The notes: generated by a model from the sequence alone, not told the origin. Numbered from the stretch's first letter, positions 33,569 through 42,134 are shown. The stretch: DNA of 64,000 nt from an uncultured Chloracidobacterium sp. (GCA_936914845.1 CAKZGE010000006.1:109297-173296), one strand, 5' to 3'. Made by a program: numbers and translations.

Positions 33569-34525
33569 TTATATAAACAGTGATGAAACGCTTGTTTCAT
33601 CATGGATCGATTTGATCGCTGATGCCAGCAATCTGCCGACGCACAAAACTTCCAATTTCCCGCTTTCCGCCAGCCGCCGGCTGTTCTCAGAAAGAGGGAT
33701 CGTATTTGTCACGATCACCTTTTTAAGATATGAATTGGTGATATTATCCGCGGCCTTGCCCGAAAGTACTGCGTGGGTAAAGACGGCGAAAATATCTTCG
33801 GCACCCGCATCATGCAGCGCCTTGGCGACCTTGCAGATAGTTCCGCCGGTATCGCACATATCATCAACGATCAAACAATTTTTGCCTTTGACGTCGCCGA
33901 CAATGTTCATCACATCGGCTTCATTAGCCCTTTCGCGGCGCTTGTCGCACAATGCCAGGCCCGCATTCAACCGCTTCGCATATGCCCTTGCTCTTTCCGC
34001 TCCGCCGGTGTCGGGAGCGACCACGATCAGATTGTCGATCGGATTTTCGCGAAAATAATCGACCACTATAGGAGCGGCGTAAAGATGGTCCACCGGAATA
34101 TCAAAGAAGCCCTGTATCTGCGCGGCGTGCAGATCGATCGTCAAAATTCGCGAAGCCCCTGCCTCCGTGATCAAATTCGCCACTAGCTTTGCCGCGATCG
34201 GCACCCGCGGACGGTCTTTTTTGTCCGAACGGGCGTAGCCAAAATATGGTATCACCGCCGTCACCCGCTCTGCCGATGCGCGGACAAAGGTGTCCATCAT
34301 GATCAGCAGTTCCATCAGGTGCTTATCGGTCGGCGGGCACGTCGGCTGAATGATGAAAACATCAGAACCGCGCACGTTCTCGCCGATCTGAAAATTGAAT
34401 TCGCCGTCAGAAAACCTTTCTGTGCTGGCCCTGCCCATGTCGCATGCCAAATGATCGCAGATGGTTCTCGCCAATTCGGGATGCGCATTGCCCGAAAAAA
34501 TTTTTACGCCGCCGGTTACGCTCAT
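33569..34525 (-). CDS. prs: Ribose-phosphate pyrophosphokinase
   Basis: Makes phosphoribosyl pyrophosphate from ribose 5-phosphate and ATP for nucleotide, His and Trp synthesis. About 318 residues. Motifs: SGNAHPELARTICDHL, SDGEFNFQIGENVRGSDVFI, the flexible loop PYFGYARSDKKDRPRVPI, HAAQIQGFFDIPVDHLYA and the PRPP-binding CLIVDDMCDTGGT. A longer frame to 34588 would cover a perfect hairpin at 34537-34555, which argues that this segment is untranslated; I chose the ATG at 34525 (another at 34531 is possible). Upstream of rplY in the common prs-ctc-pth arrangement. Confidence 0.95.
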   Translation of the reverse strand: MSVTGGVKIFSGNAHPELARTICDHLACDMGRASTERFSDGEFNFQIGENVRGSDVFIIQPTCPPTDKHLMELLIMMDTFVRASAERVTAVIPYFGYARSDKKDRPRVPIAAKLVANLITEAGASRILTIDLHAAQIQGFFDIPVDHLYAAPIVVDYFRENPIDNLIVVAPDTGGAERARAYAKRLNAGLALCDKRRERANEADVMNIVGDVKGKNCLIVDDMCDTGGTICKVAKALHDAGAEDIFAVFTHAVLSGKAADNITNSYLKKVIVTNTIPLSENSRRLAESGKLEVLCVGRLLASAIKSIHDETSVSSLFI

Positions 34526-34536
34526 GATCATCAGGC

Positions 34537-34555
34537 AGGGCCGCTGTTCGGCCCT
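34537..34555 (-). promoter_or_regulatory. Perfect hairpin just upstream of prs
   Basis: AGGGCCG and CGGCCCT form a 7-bp stem with a CTGTT loop about 10 nt before the start codon. It could fold in the mRNA leader and affect translation; no T-run follows. Confidence 0.5.
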
Positions 34556-34565
34556 CATCAAACAA

Positions 34566-34602
34566 ACAGAAAAGCGGATAAGCCGCATAAGGCCTATCCG
34601 CT
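34566..34602 (-). terminator. Terminator of the tRNA-Gln (TTG) gene
   Basis: On the minus strand AGCGGATA pairs with TATCCGCT over a 14-nt loop and is followed by TTTCTGTTTG. Confidence 0.7.
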
Positions 34603-34619
34603 CCGATAGATCAAAAAAC

Positions 34620-34694
34620 TGGCTGGGGCGGGAGGACTCGAACCTACGAATGCCGGATCCAAAAACCGGTGCCTTACCACTTGGCTACGCCCCA
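34620..34694 (-). tRNA. tRNA-Gln (anticodon TTG)
   Basis: Minus strand: acceptor TGGGGCG pairs with CGCCCCA, then G and CCA encoded. The D arm contains GCCAAGTGGTAAGGC, the anticodon loop is TTTTGGA in a CCGG/CCGG stem (anticodon TTG), and the T arm reads CGTAGGTTCGAGTCCTCCCG with a T loop TTCGAGT. Confidence 0.93.
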
Positions 34695-34726
34695 ACGAAC
34701 TTTTAGAGAAACTGATCGGAAGCGGA

Positions 34727-35611
34727 CTAATACACTATCTGCAGTGCTTCGCGATATTCAATTCGCGAAATAGCCGCTACGGCAAACTTTCGCCAGTTGA
34801 CTTCATGGTCAAGGGCTTTCAAAGCAGTTTGTCGTGTCTCTTCTGTGTCAAATATACCAAATACGCTCGCTCCGCTTCCGCTCATCAAAGAGTGCACAGC
34901 ACCGTTTCGTGTCAGGGTAAACTTGACCCGCTCGATCTCCGGATGCGCCGCAAAAACAGTATTTTCAAAACCGTTGGAACCCGCAACAGGATCTTCTAAG
35001 ATCTTCTTTACGGCCGCACGGCAAACTAAGAGATTACTTTTTTCATCCGAAATTGTCAACACGCGGGCGTCTAACGCTTTGAATGCCTCAGCGGTCATAA
35101 CGTCAACCGGCGGCGTGACTACCAGCATGGGCCCGATCCGCACGTCCTCCAGCGGTTCAATTATCTCGCCCCGCCCGCCGGCGGCCGCTGTTCCACCGGT
35201 CAAAAAAAATGGTGTGTCAGATCCGAGTTCTGCCGCCAATTGGTATAGATCCGCTTCTGAAGGACGAATGCCCCACAGACGTGACAGTCCGATCAAGACC
35301 GTCGCTGCATTCGAGGAACCGCCGCCCAGTCCGCCCGGCGAAGGTATGTGCTTCTTCAGCTTAACGGCGGCCGCGCACCGCACTCCTGCCCGCTCGGCTA
35401 GCATTTGAGCGGCTTTTGTAACAATATTCGCCGGACCGGCGGGTGCCCGGCCTGCTACCGCTAAGGTAAATTCGTCTGCCGGCTCGAAAAAGATCTCGTC
35501 GCACAGCGAGATGGTTTGAAAGACCGTGCAGAGTTCGTGAAAACCATCTTGCCGACGCCCGAAGATGTCGAGGTGCAGATTTATTTTGGCGTATGAGGGC
35601 AGCTTCAGCAC
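34727..35611 (-). CDS. ispE: 4-diphosphocytidyl-2-C-methyl-D-erythritol kinase
   Basis: GHMP kinase of the MEP isoprenoid pathway. The GHMP ATP loop is PSPGGLGGGSSNAATVL, the N-terminal substrate segment SYAKINLHLDIFGRRQDGFH and the C-terminal SLMSGSGASVFGIF, all characteristic. Start is ambiguous: GTG at 35611 matches family length, while a TTG at 35647 would add 12 residues; neither has a good ribosome site. An inverted GGCGCC pair lies at 35627-35655, upstream of the GTG. It lies 32 nt after the tRNA-Gln gene in reverse orientation (the tRNA is downstream) and 68 nt from the CAP-domain gene. Confidence 0.93.
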   Translation of the reverse strand: MLKLPSYAKINLHLDIFGRRQDGFHELCTVFQTISLCDEIFFEPADEFTLAVAGRAPAGPANIVTKAAQMLAERAGVRCAAAVKLKKHIPSPGGLGGGSSNAATVLIGLSRLWGIRPSEADLYQLAAELGSDTPFFLTGGTAAAGGRGEIIEPLEDVRIGPMLVVTPPVDVMTAEAFKALDARVLTISDEKSNLLVCRAAVKKILEDPVAGSNGFENTVFAAHPEIERVKFTLTRNGAVHSLMSGSGASVFGIFDTEETRQTALKALDHEVNWRKFAVAAISRIEYREALQIVY

Positions 35612-35679
35612 TTTTAAAAATATAGAGGCGCCTGCTGCTTTATACAACCGGCGCCATATCGAGTTCGGCCTTTTCTGCT

Positions 35680-36210
35680 CTACCTTAAAAAAACCTGCGT
35701 AAAATAGTATTTGCCATCTTCGCTGACCGCTACACCGACGGCCGTCTCTACCCAGCTTTCATCTAACAGATTGCTTCTATGGCCTGTTGAACGCATCCAG
35801 CTTTGGACAGCAGTTTGCTCCGGCGAAGCATATCCCTTTAGAAAGGCTATGTTTTCGCCGATCGCATTCCAATCGCAGATACCTACGCTGCTGGCCCGGG
35901 CCTCGACCGTTTCCCCGTTCAGATCGCGATGGCTGAAGAAATTGTAACGCGCCATATTTGCAGAGTGCCCTCGCGCAACGCCAATTCCTTTTTCGCTCCA
36001 TTGAAGGGGTTTGCGGCCCGCTTTTACTCGTTCAAGGTTAAGGAGCTCAAAAGCCTTTTGTTCGATCTCAGCAATTTGCAAAGTCGATAAGGAAGGTGCA
36101 GCGGCGGTTCCGTAGCCTACCTTTCCGCTGGTGGAAAAGGCTGCGGATTGAGCAGATATCGCTGTGGAAAAGACCACCGCAAAAAGCGGCAGCAGGATCA
36201 ATTTATACAT
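35680..36210 (-). CDS. Secreted CAP-domain protein (SCP/PR1 family)
   Basis: A 176-residue exported protein: signal peptide LILLPLFAVVFSTAISAQ, then a CAP domain at about 46-176. CAP hallmarks: LNLERVKAGRKPLQWSEK, HSANMARYNFFSHRDLNG, IGENIAFLKGYASPE and SWMRSTGHRSNLLDESW, with the two His of the cavity (SHRD and TGHR). The family is widespread and its bacterial role is mostly unknown. It is transcribed divergently from merR with about 190 nt between them. Confidence 0.9.
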   Translation of the reverse strand: MYKLILLPLFAVVFSTAISAQSAAFSTSGKVGYGTAAAPSLSTLQIAEIEQKAFELLNLERVKAGRKPLQWSEKGIGVARGHSANMARYNFFSHRDLNGETVEARASSVGICDWNAIGENIAFLKGYASPEQTAVQSWMRSTGHRSNLLDESWVETAVGVAVSEDGKYYFTQVFLR

Positions 36211-36381
36211 CGGGACCTCACTTCGGCAGCCGGACCGTTCGCCAATCGGCGTCTCTCGGCTTTGCGTTTGCGAAAATTTCGCATTTGCCTTTTCGGATAA
36301 GGTTATTTGTCGGAAGGCCGTAAAGAACAGGCTTTTTTCACCGACACTAATATAAATACGGAATGCCGCCCCAATTCCTAA

Positions 36382-36396
36382 AATGATAGGATCATT
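36382..36396. promoter_or_regulatory. Palindrome directly before the merR start
   Basis: AATGAT-AGG-ATCATT lies two bases before the ATG at 36399, where it could be an operator for self-control. No ribosome site is visible between it and the start. Confidence 0.4.
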
Positions 36397-36398
36397 CT

Positions 36399-36818
36399 AT
36401 GTACACCGTTGCCGAATTGGCCAGATCTACGGCTATATCCCCGTATACCGTCCGCTATTACACACGGATCGGGCTGCTCCGACCAACCCGCCATCCGCGT
36501 AACGGATATAAGATCTATGGACCGGAAGACGCTCGGCGGCTGCGCTTCATTGCCTCTGCAAAGGAGCTTGGTTTCACTATCGCGGAGATCGAAGAGATAT
36601 TGGATCATGCCGAACATAACGAAACGCCTTGCCCCATGGTACGCGAGGTGGTCGAACGCCGAATAGATGAAAATCGCGAAAAGATCCGCGAACTTCAACG
36701 CCTGCAAAAACGCTTGCTTGCCGCCGCGAATATGTGGGCGGCGATGGATGACAAGCAGCCGAACGGCCATTCCGTCTGCCGCTTGATCGAATCCTTTTCC
36801 GAAACCAACCCTGCTTGA
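36399..36818 (+). CDS. MerR-family metal-responsive regulator
   Basis: A 139-residue regulator that twists its promoter to activate it on metal binding. The N-terminal winged helix (YTVAELARSTAISPYTVRYY) and recognition region RNGYKIYGPEDARRLRFIAS are followed by the long dimer helix. Cys in TPCPMVREVVERR (about 79) and in the C-terminal VCRLIES fit the metal-binding Cys pattern of the ZntR/CueR group, though the exact spacing does not identify the metal. The gene is immediately upstream of the P1B ATPase gene; its own stop codon overlaps the -35 element of the next promoter. Confidence 0.9.
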   Translation: MYTVAELARSTAISPYTVRYYTRIGLLRPTRHPRNGYKIYGPEDARRLRFIASAKELGFTIAEIEEILDHAEHNETPCPMVREVVERRIDENREKIRELQRLQKRLLAAANMWAAMDDKQPNGHSVCRLIESFSETNPA

Positions 36819-36846
36819 CCTGATACATACTGTCAGGTTGTACAAT
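36815..36846 (+). promoter_or_regulatory. MerR-type promoter and operator of the metal ATPase gene
   Basis: TTGACC (-35, 36815-36820) and TACAAT (-10, 36841-36846) are separated by 20 nt, the long spacer that MerR-type activators correct. Inside lies the dyad ACCTGA (36818-36823) with TCAGGT (36833-36838). Confidence 0.82.
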
Positions 36847-36868
36847 GGTTTGTGAAGAGGAAGGATAA

Positions 36869-39325
36869 ATGAACGGCAAATACATTGACCCGATCTGCGG
36901 CATGGAAGTTACGCCCGCAACCGCCGCCGGAAAGCTCGAACGAAACGGCGAAACGATATATTTCTGCAGTATCGCCTGTCGCGATAAAGCAGCCGCGCAA
37001 ATGAATGCGCCAAAGCCGATCGGCATTACTCGCAAACCGGCGCCAGAACTCAATGAGCCGGCGGTCGATCCGGTATGCAAAATGTTAGTTGACCCGCAGA
37101 GAGCCGCTGCATCTTTTGTCCACGAGGGAAAAACCTACTATTTCTGCATGCCGGGATGCCGCGATAAATTTGCCGCCGATCCGAAAAGATACCTTGATCC
37201 ACAGCAGCCGCCGGACGATTCGGCGATGAAGAATGTCGAATATACGTGTCCGATGCATCCGGAGGTCGTACAGATCGGCCCGGGCACCTGTCCGATCTGC
37301 GGCATGGCCTTGGAACCGAAGGAAATATCGCTCGACGATACGCCGGATCCGGAGTATATCGATATGAAGCACCGCTTTTGGATCGCCGCAGCACTTACAT
37401 TGCCGGTCTTCGTCACGGCAATGGGCGAAATGCTGCCGGGCTTTCATTCGCTGGTGCCGCCCCGCTCGTCGATATGGCTCCAGTTCCTTTTCTCGACGCC
37501 GGTCGTCTTTTGGTGCGGTTGGCCATTTTTTGAGCGTGCCTGGGCATCGGTGAAAAATGCCAGCCCGAACATGTTCACTCTCATCGCCATCGGAACCGGT
37601 GCTGCCTATGTCCTAAGCGTAGCAGCCCTTTTCCTACCGCATTTGTTCCCGGCGACGATGATCGATCCGCATTCCGGAATGGTTCCCGGCTACTTTGAAT
37701 CAGCAGCGGTCATTACGACGCTCGTTCTGCTCGGCCAGGTGTTGGAGCTTCGCGCCCGCTCGCAGACATCCGGTGCCATCAAAGAACTGCTTCGGCTAAC
37801 GCCCGAAACAGCGACGGCCATCCGAGCAGACGGTTCAGAGGAAACCGTGATGGTGGCAAGCATTCATGCCGGTCAGCTTTTGCGTGTTAAGGCCAATGAA
37901 AAAGTTCCGACGGATGGCATTATCACCGAAGGCAACGCGGCGATCGATGAATCAATGGTCACGGGCGAATCAATGCCCGTGGAAAGATCTGTTGGAGCAA
38001 AGGTCATCGGCGGCACACTCAACGGCGGAACCACTTTTGTGATGCGTGCCGAAAAGGTGGGCTCCGATACCCTTTTGGCTCAGATCGTAAAAATGGTAGG
38101 CGAAGCTCAACGCAGCAGAGCCCCGATACAGCGATTGGCGGACGCGGTCTCATCCTACTTCGTGCCGGCCGTGATCCTGGCGGCTGCCATTTCGTTCATC
38201 GTCTGGCTCCTTTTCGGCAGCTTCGCTTTTGCAGTGGTTTCCGCGGTATCGGTCCTCATCATTGCTTGTCCGTGTGCGTTGGGTTTAGCAACCCCGATGT
38301 CCGTCATGGTCGGCACCGGCCGCGGAGCACGCAGCGGGATCTTGATCAAAAAAGCGGCCGCACTCGAGCTTCTCGAAAAAGCCGATACGATCGTCGTCGA
38401 TAAGACCGGCACCTTGACCGAGGGCAAACCCGTTGTCGCATCGGTTTCGGCTTCGAGCGGATCCGACGGCAACGACGTCGTGCGGTTAGCAGCAAGTCTC
38501 GAAGCATACAGCGAACACCCCTTGGCGGCGGCGGTCATTGAGGAAGCCAAAAGGCTCGGGCTGGCAACGGAAGAGGTCACGGATTTTGCATCGGAGACGG
38601 CGATGGGCATTTCGGGCAAGATCGGCGGCGAGCAGATCATGGTGGGACGTTTGGCATATATGCCCGCGGCCGCTCGGGAAAAGTTTCAGCTTCTTGAAAA
38701 CAAAGATCTGCCGGGCTCGCGGCTCTATGTGTCCGTCGCGGGAAAGCCGGGCGGCATCATCTTGGTGGCAGACGCCGTAAAGCCTTCCGCAAAGGCGGCC
38801 GTCGAAGCTCTTCACCGTCAAAAGATCCGTGTCATAATGATGACCGGCGACAACCGTCGGACTGCCGAAGCGGTCGCCGCAGAACTCGGGATCGACGAGG
38901 TCTTCGCTGAGGTGCTTCCACAAGACAAAGCGGGCAAAATAAAGGAACTGCAGGCACTCGGCAACCGCGTCGCGATGGCGGGCGATGGTGTCAATGATGC
39001 TCCTGCTCTAGCCCAAGCCGATGTCGGCATCGCCTTTGCTTCGGGAACTGATGCCGCTATCCGATCGGCCGACATCACATTGCTGCGGCCCGAACTGGAT
39101 GGCCTCGTCAAGGCGGTCGCGCTCAGTCGTGCTGTCATGAAAAATATCCGTCAGAATCTGTTCTTCGCATTCTTTTACAATGTCATCGGTGTCCCGATAG
39201 CAGCGGGCGTACTTTATCCTTTTTTGGGTGTGATGCTTTCACCTATGGTCGCCAGTGCGGCAATGACCTTTAGCTCCGTTTCTGTCATCATGAACGCCCT
39301 CAGGCTTAGGTCGCAAAAGCTTTGA
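36869..39325 (+). CDS. P1B-type heavy-metal (copper/silver-like) translocating ATPase
   Basis: Metal exporter of 818 residues. N-terminal additions in order: a YHS domain (DPICGMEVTPATAAGKLERN, FCSIACRDK), a second YHS domain (DPVCKMLVDPQRAAASF, FCMPGCRDKF), and a metal-binding segment YTCPMHPEVVQIGPGTCPIC. The pump core has about eight membrane helices, actuator motif VTGESMPVE, the membrane metal site CPCALGLATP, the phosphorylation motif DKTGTLTEG, MMTGDNRRTAEAVA and GDGVNDAPALAQADVGIA. YN in FFYNVIGVPIAAG and SS in the last helix are as in Cu(I) pumps. GAGGAAGG precedes the ATG. Regulation by the adjacent MerR protein is expected. Confidence 0.93.
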   Translation: MNGKYIDPICGMEVTPATAAGKLERNGETIYFCSIACRDKAAAQMNAPKPIGITRKPAPELNEPAVDPVCKMLVDPQRAAASFVHEGKTYYFCMPGCRDKFAADPKRYLDPQQPPDDSAMKNVEYTCPMHPEVVQIGPGTCPICGMALEPKEISLDDTPDPEYIDMKHRFWIAAALTLPVFVTAMGEMLPGFHSLVPPRSSIWLQFLFSTPVVFWCGWPFFERAWASVKNASPNMFTLIAIGTGAAYVLSVAALFLPHLFPATMIDPHSGMVPGYFESAAVITTLVLLGQVLELRARSQTSGAIKELLRLTPETATAIRADGSEETVMVASIHAGQLLRVKANEKVPTDGIITEGNAAIDESMVTGESMPVERSVGAKVIGGTLNGGTTFVMRAEKVGSDTLLAQIVKMVGEAQRSRAPIQRLADAVSSYFVPAVILAAAISFIVWLLFGSFAFAVVSAVSVLIIACPCALGLATPMSVMVGTGRGARSGILIKKAAALELLEKADTIVVDKTGTLTEGKPVVASVSASSGSDGNDVVRLAASLEAYSEHPLAAAVIEEAKRLGLATEEVTDFASETAMGISGKIGGEQIMVGRLAYMPAAAREKFQLLENKDLPGSRLYVSVAGKPGGIILVADAVKPSAKAAVEALHRQKIRVIMMTGDNRRTAEAVAAELGIDEVFAEVLPQDKAGKIKELQALGNRVAMAGDGVNDAPALAQADVGIAFASGTDAAIRSADITLLRPELDGLVKAVALSRAVMKNIRQNLFFAFFYNVIGVPIAAGVLYPFLGVMLSPMVASAAMTFSSVSVIMNALRLRSQKL

Positions 39326-39358
39326 CATTTTGACGCGGCGGCTTGAAGCGGCTACCAT

Positions 39359-39377
39359 ATTGAAAACGAATTTCAAT
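39359..39377 (+). promoter_or_regulatory. Perfect inverted repeat upstream of the CbiX-like gene
   Basis: ATTGAAA-ACGAA-TTTCAAT, 7-bp arms with a 5-nt spacer, sits 10 nt before the ATG at 39387. It looks like an operator or leader structure; the binding protein is unknown and Fur or DtxR cannot be claimed. Confidence 0.5.
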
Positions 39378-39386
39378 TGCATTTAT

Positions 39387-40358
39387 ATGACTTGTCCTAT
39401 GAATATTAGAATTCTCTCTTTTTTGATCATTGTCGCCGCTTTCGCATCGGGCGTTTTTGCCCAGCACGACCACGCGGGCCATCATCCGCCGCAGGCTCCG
39501 CCGGCTAAGGTAAGTACCGGTGTGCTGCTGCTTGCCCACGGCGGCAAGCCCGGTTGGAATGAAGAGGTGAATAAAGTAGCGGCGGAGGTTCGCAAACAAT
39601 ATCCGACCGAAGTAGCTTTCGGCATGGCAACAAAACGCACCATTCAGGAGGCGGTCGATAAACTCAATGCTCAAAAGGTAACGCAGATAGTTGCGGTCCC
39701 GCTTTTTATTTCATCGAACAGTTCGGTCATTTCATCGACGGAATTCCTGCTCGGGCTTCGCAAGGACGCTCATCCGGACCTGGCCCGTTTCGCCAAGATG
39801 GATCACGGCCACGGCGGCAAACACGACAGCCATTCGGGCCACACCGCGGAAAAGGGTATTGACCCATTGACGCCTGTTATTTCCGCCGTCCCGATCCGTT
39901 CGGTTCCGGCCCTTGACGCACATCCTTTGGTTGCCGACATTCTGCTTTCGCGGGCAGAGGCGTTGAGCAAAGACCAATCTGCCGAAGTGCTGGTTATCGT
40001 TGCTCACGGGCCAGTTTCAGACGAAACGAACAAGCTTTGGCTGGCGGATATGAAAACGCTTGCCGGTGAGGTAGCCGCAAAAAGCAGCTTCGCCCGCATT
40101 GAATATCTGACCGTCCGCGATGATGCTCCGGAACCGATCCGTTCGGCCGCAACGGCAGAATTTCGTTCCATCGTTAAAAAGGCCGTCGATGAAAACCGTC
40201 GTGTTTTGATCGTGCCGCTGCTTCTTTCCTTTGGCGGCATCGAAGAGGGTGTCAAAAAGCGGCTTGAGGGCCTGCCCTATGCTATGTCAGATCAGGCCCT
40301 GCTGCCGGATGAGCGGCTGACGCAATGGGTTTTGCGATCAGTCGAGTCCGTAAAATGA
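39387..40358 (+). CDS. Exported His-rich CbiX/SirB-like protein
   Basis: About 323 residues. A signal peptide (ILSFLIIVAAFASGVFAQ) is followed by HDHAGHHPPQ and then two CbiX-type halves (VLLLAHGGKPGWNEEVNK and VLVIVAHGPVSDETNKLW), with a His-rich stretch between them (KMDHGHGGKHDSHSGH). CbiX/SirB enzymes insert Co or Fe into sirohydrochlorin in the cytosol; an exported copy with His-rich segments next to a copper-type pump is more likely to bind or scavenge metal outside, and catalysis is not shown. A stop or frame upstream of the ATG at 39387 (second at 39399) supports a start here. Located directly after the ATPase gene. Confidence 0.8.
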   Translation: MTCPMNIRILSFLIIVAAFASGVFAQHDHAGHHPPQAPPAKVSTGVLLLAHGGKPGWNEEVNKVAAEVRKQYPTEVAFGMATKRTIQEAVDKLNAQKVTQIVAVPLFISSNSSVISSTEFLLGLRKDAHPDLARFAKMDHGHGGKHDSHSGHTAEKGIDPLTPVISAVPIRSVPALDAHPLVADILLSRAEALSKDQSAEVLVIVAHGPVSDETNKLWLADMKTLAGEVAAKSSFARIEYLTVRDDAPEPIRSAATAEFRSIVKKAVDENRRVLIVPLLLSFGGIEEGVKKRLEGLPYAMSDQALLPDERLTQWVLRSVESVK

Positions 40359-40420
40359 ACCGGCAAAAATGCGGCTGCCATAACTGCCAATTTTCCGCCC
40401 GCCGATATATAATTTGATGC

Positions 40421-41356
40421 ATGAAAAAGTTTGCATTGGCAGTACACGGCGGGGCCGGCATCATCAGCCGGGAATCGATGACGGCGGAGCTGGAAGCGGA
40501 ATACCGCGGCGGGCTTCGCGCCGCTCTCGAAGCCGGATCTCAGATCCTTTCCGGTGGCGGTTCGGCACTTGATGCCGTTGAGGCCGCCGTTATCGAACTT
40601 GAGAATTTTCCGCTCTTCAATGCGGGCCGCGGTTCTGTTTTCAATCACGAGGGCAAGAACGAAATGGATGCGGCGATAATGAATGGCAAAACACTTCGTC
40701 CCGGAGCGGTCGCGGCCATCCGCAATGTAAAGAATCCGATCTCACTGGCACGGCTGGTAATGGAAAATACCGCTCACGTGCTGCTGGCGGGCGACGGTGC
40801 CATCAAATTTGCTGAAGATATGCACGTTCCGCTTGAGGACAACGCATATTTCTATACCGATTTTCGCTGGAAGCAGCTCGAAGAGGCGATCGCCGCCGGG
40901 CGCATTCAAATGGATCACGTGGGCGATGCTCCGACAGCGGCCAAACCTAAAGGCACCGTTGGCGCGGTGGCATGCGACGTTCATGGCGACCTCGCCGCAG
41001 CTACATCAACCGGCGGTATGACCAATAAAAAATTCGGCCGCATCGGAGATACGCCGATAATCGGCTCCGGCACCTACGCCGAAAATGCGACCTGCGCCGT
41101 TTCCTGCACCGGCCACGGCGAATATTTCATGGTCGGTGTCACGGCCTACGACATCGCCGCCCGCATGAAATACAAAGGCCTTGGGCTGAAAGAAGCCGCT
41201 CAAGAAACCATCGACCGCGTAACGGAGATCGGCGGCGAAGGCGGCTTGATCGCCGTTGACGCACAGGGAAATGTTGCACTTCCCTTCAATTCAAACGGCA
41301 TGTATCGCGGCTTTGTAACTGCCGAAAATGAGTTTGTCGTGGACATTTACACTTAA
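40421..41356 (+). CDS. iaaA: Isoaspartyl peptidase / L-asparaginase (Ntn hydrolase, plant type)
   Basis: A 311-residue precursor of the type-2 asparaginase family that self-cleaves before a catalytic Thr. The cleavage region is PKGTVGAVACDVHG (Thr about 179), with family segments VHGGAGIISRES, GSALDAVEAAVIELE, FNAGRGSVFN and GDTPIIGSGTYAEN. It hydrolyses asparagine and beta-aspartyl dipeptides, including the beta-Asp-Arg dipeptides released from cyanophycin; cphA and cphB lie about 4-8 kb downstream, which makes a role in that recycling plausible. Not in an obvious operon with them. Confidence 0.92.
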   Translation: MKKFALAVHGGAGIISRESMTAELEAEYRGGLRAALEAGSQILSGGGSALDAVEAAVIELENFPLFNAGRGSVFNHEGKNEMDAAIMNGKTLRPGAVAAIRNVKNPISLARLVMENTAHVLLAGDGAIKFAEDMHVPLEDNAYFYTDFRWKQLEEAIAAGRIQMDHVGDAPTAAKPKGTVGAVACDVHGDLAAATSTGGMTNKKFGRIGDTPIIGSGTYAENATCAVSCTGHGEYFMVGVTAYDIAARMKYKGLGLKEAAQETIDRVTEIGGEGGLIAVDAQGNVALPFNSNGMYRGFVTAENEFVVDIYT

Positions 41357-41559
41357 GGGAATCGATCCATTTCATCGGCCATGTGATCTGGTAAATACCT
41401 AACCGCTGCGTTGATGTCGTTGATATTCGTTTATTTGAGTTTTCTAGTATCCGTTCGCTGAGCCTTATGTTCAGAGGTTGCCCGTACGTTTTTTTGTTGA
41501 CTTCCGAAATAATTTAAAATATAGATAGTGATGTGGCTTTAAGTCATTAAAATAACGAT

Positions 41560-42132
41560 ATGCCGGTATTAGTGAACGTTTCACATCGTGTAAGTGATGC
41601 TTCTACGGATCTCGCCGTTACGAATAATCCGTATATGCACGAGAATGTTGTATCTGACTTCTATGCAGCTCTTGATGCGATACGTGAAGGTGGTTTACAG
41701 TTTGTCGGCTTCAGCGAACTTTTCCGGCCCTTTGAGGTACAAGTTGAATATTGGAGACGATATCAGGCGAATCTCTCGGCGGCAAAAAAGGGGAAATCGA
41801 AACCATACCCCAATATAGTGATAGCGGCACGACCCGGCGAATATCCGGGAAGGAGTAATCACGGTGCCGGTTATTCATTCGATATGCCGGCAATTTTTCG
41901 CAACAGAAAACTAAAGGCTGGCCCCAATAAGGGAAAAACCTTGATCAATATATTTGAGATGCACGGGTTTTTGCATAATCAACCCGGTGATGCCCCGCAC
42001 TTCAACTACAAAATCAAGCCCACTGAAGCTCAAAAATTGGAAGCTCAAGATTATTATAAAAATCATTTGTCAGTCTCGGTCTCTATGAATTTGCCGGATT
42101 TCGACCGCGGCATTCTATTTCAGACGTGTTAG
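41560..42132 (+). CDS. Hypothetical protein with an M15-type (D-Ala carboxypeptidase-like) metal motif
   Basis: A 190-residue protein without a signal peptide. The segment RSNHGAGYSFDMPA matches the SxHxxGxAxD metal site of M15 peptidases except for a Ser at the Ala position, and DAPHFNYKI near residue 150 could supply the last His. The N terminus is not recognised. The region is somewhat AT-richer and lies in a 200-bp-flanked spot between iaaA and a lipoprotein gene. A wall-active or amidase-like role is only suggested by the motif. Its stop overlaps the likely start region of the next gene. Confidence 0.62.
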   Translation: MPVLVNVSHRVSDASTDLAVTNNPYMHENVVSDFYAALDAIREGGLQFVGFSELFRPFEVQVEYWRRYQANLSAAKKGKSKPYPNIVIAARPGEYPGRSNHGAGYSFDMPAIFRNRKLKAGPNKGKTLINIFEMHGFLHNQPGDAPHFNYKIKPTEAQKLEAQDYYKNHLSVSVSMNLPDFDRGILFQTC

Positions 42133-42134
42133 AA

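Noticed and set aside
34566..34694. tRNA-Gln as an integration site of a mobile island
   Set aside because: No integrase gene or repeated tRNA 3' end is seen near either tRNA-Gln gene.
35627..35655. GGCGCC inverted repeat before ispE as a terminator of the CAP-domain gene
   Set aside because: The stem is only 6 bp with a 17-nt loop, and a terminator here would leave no room for an ispE promoter; treated as uncertain.
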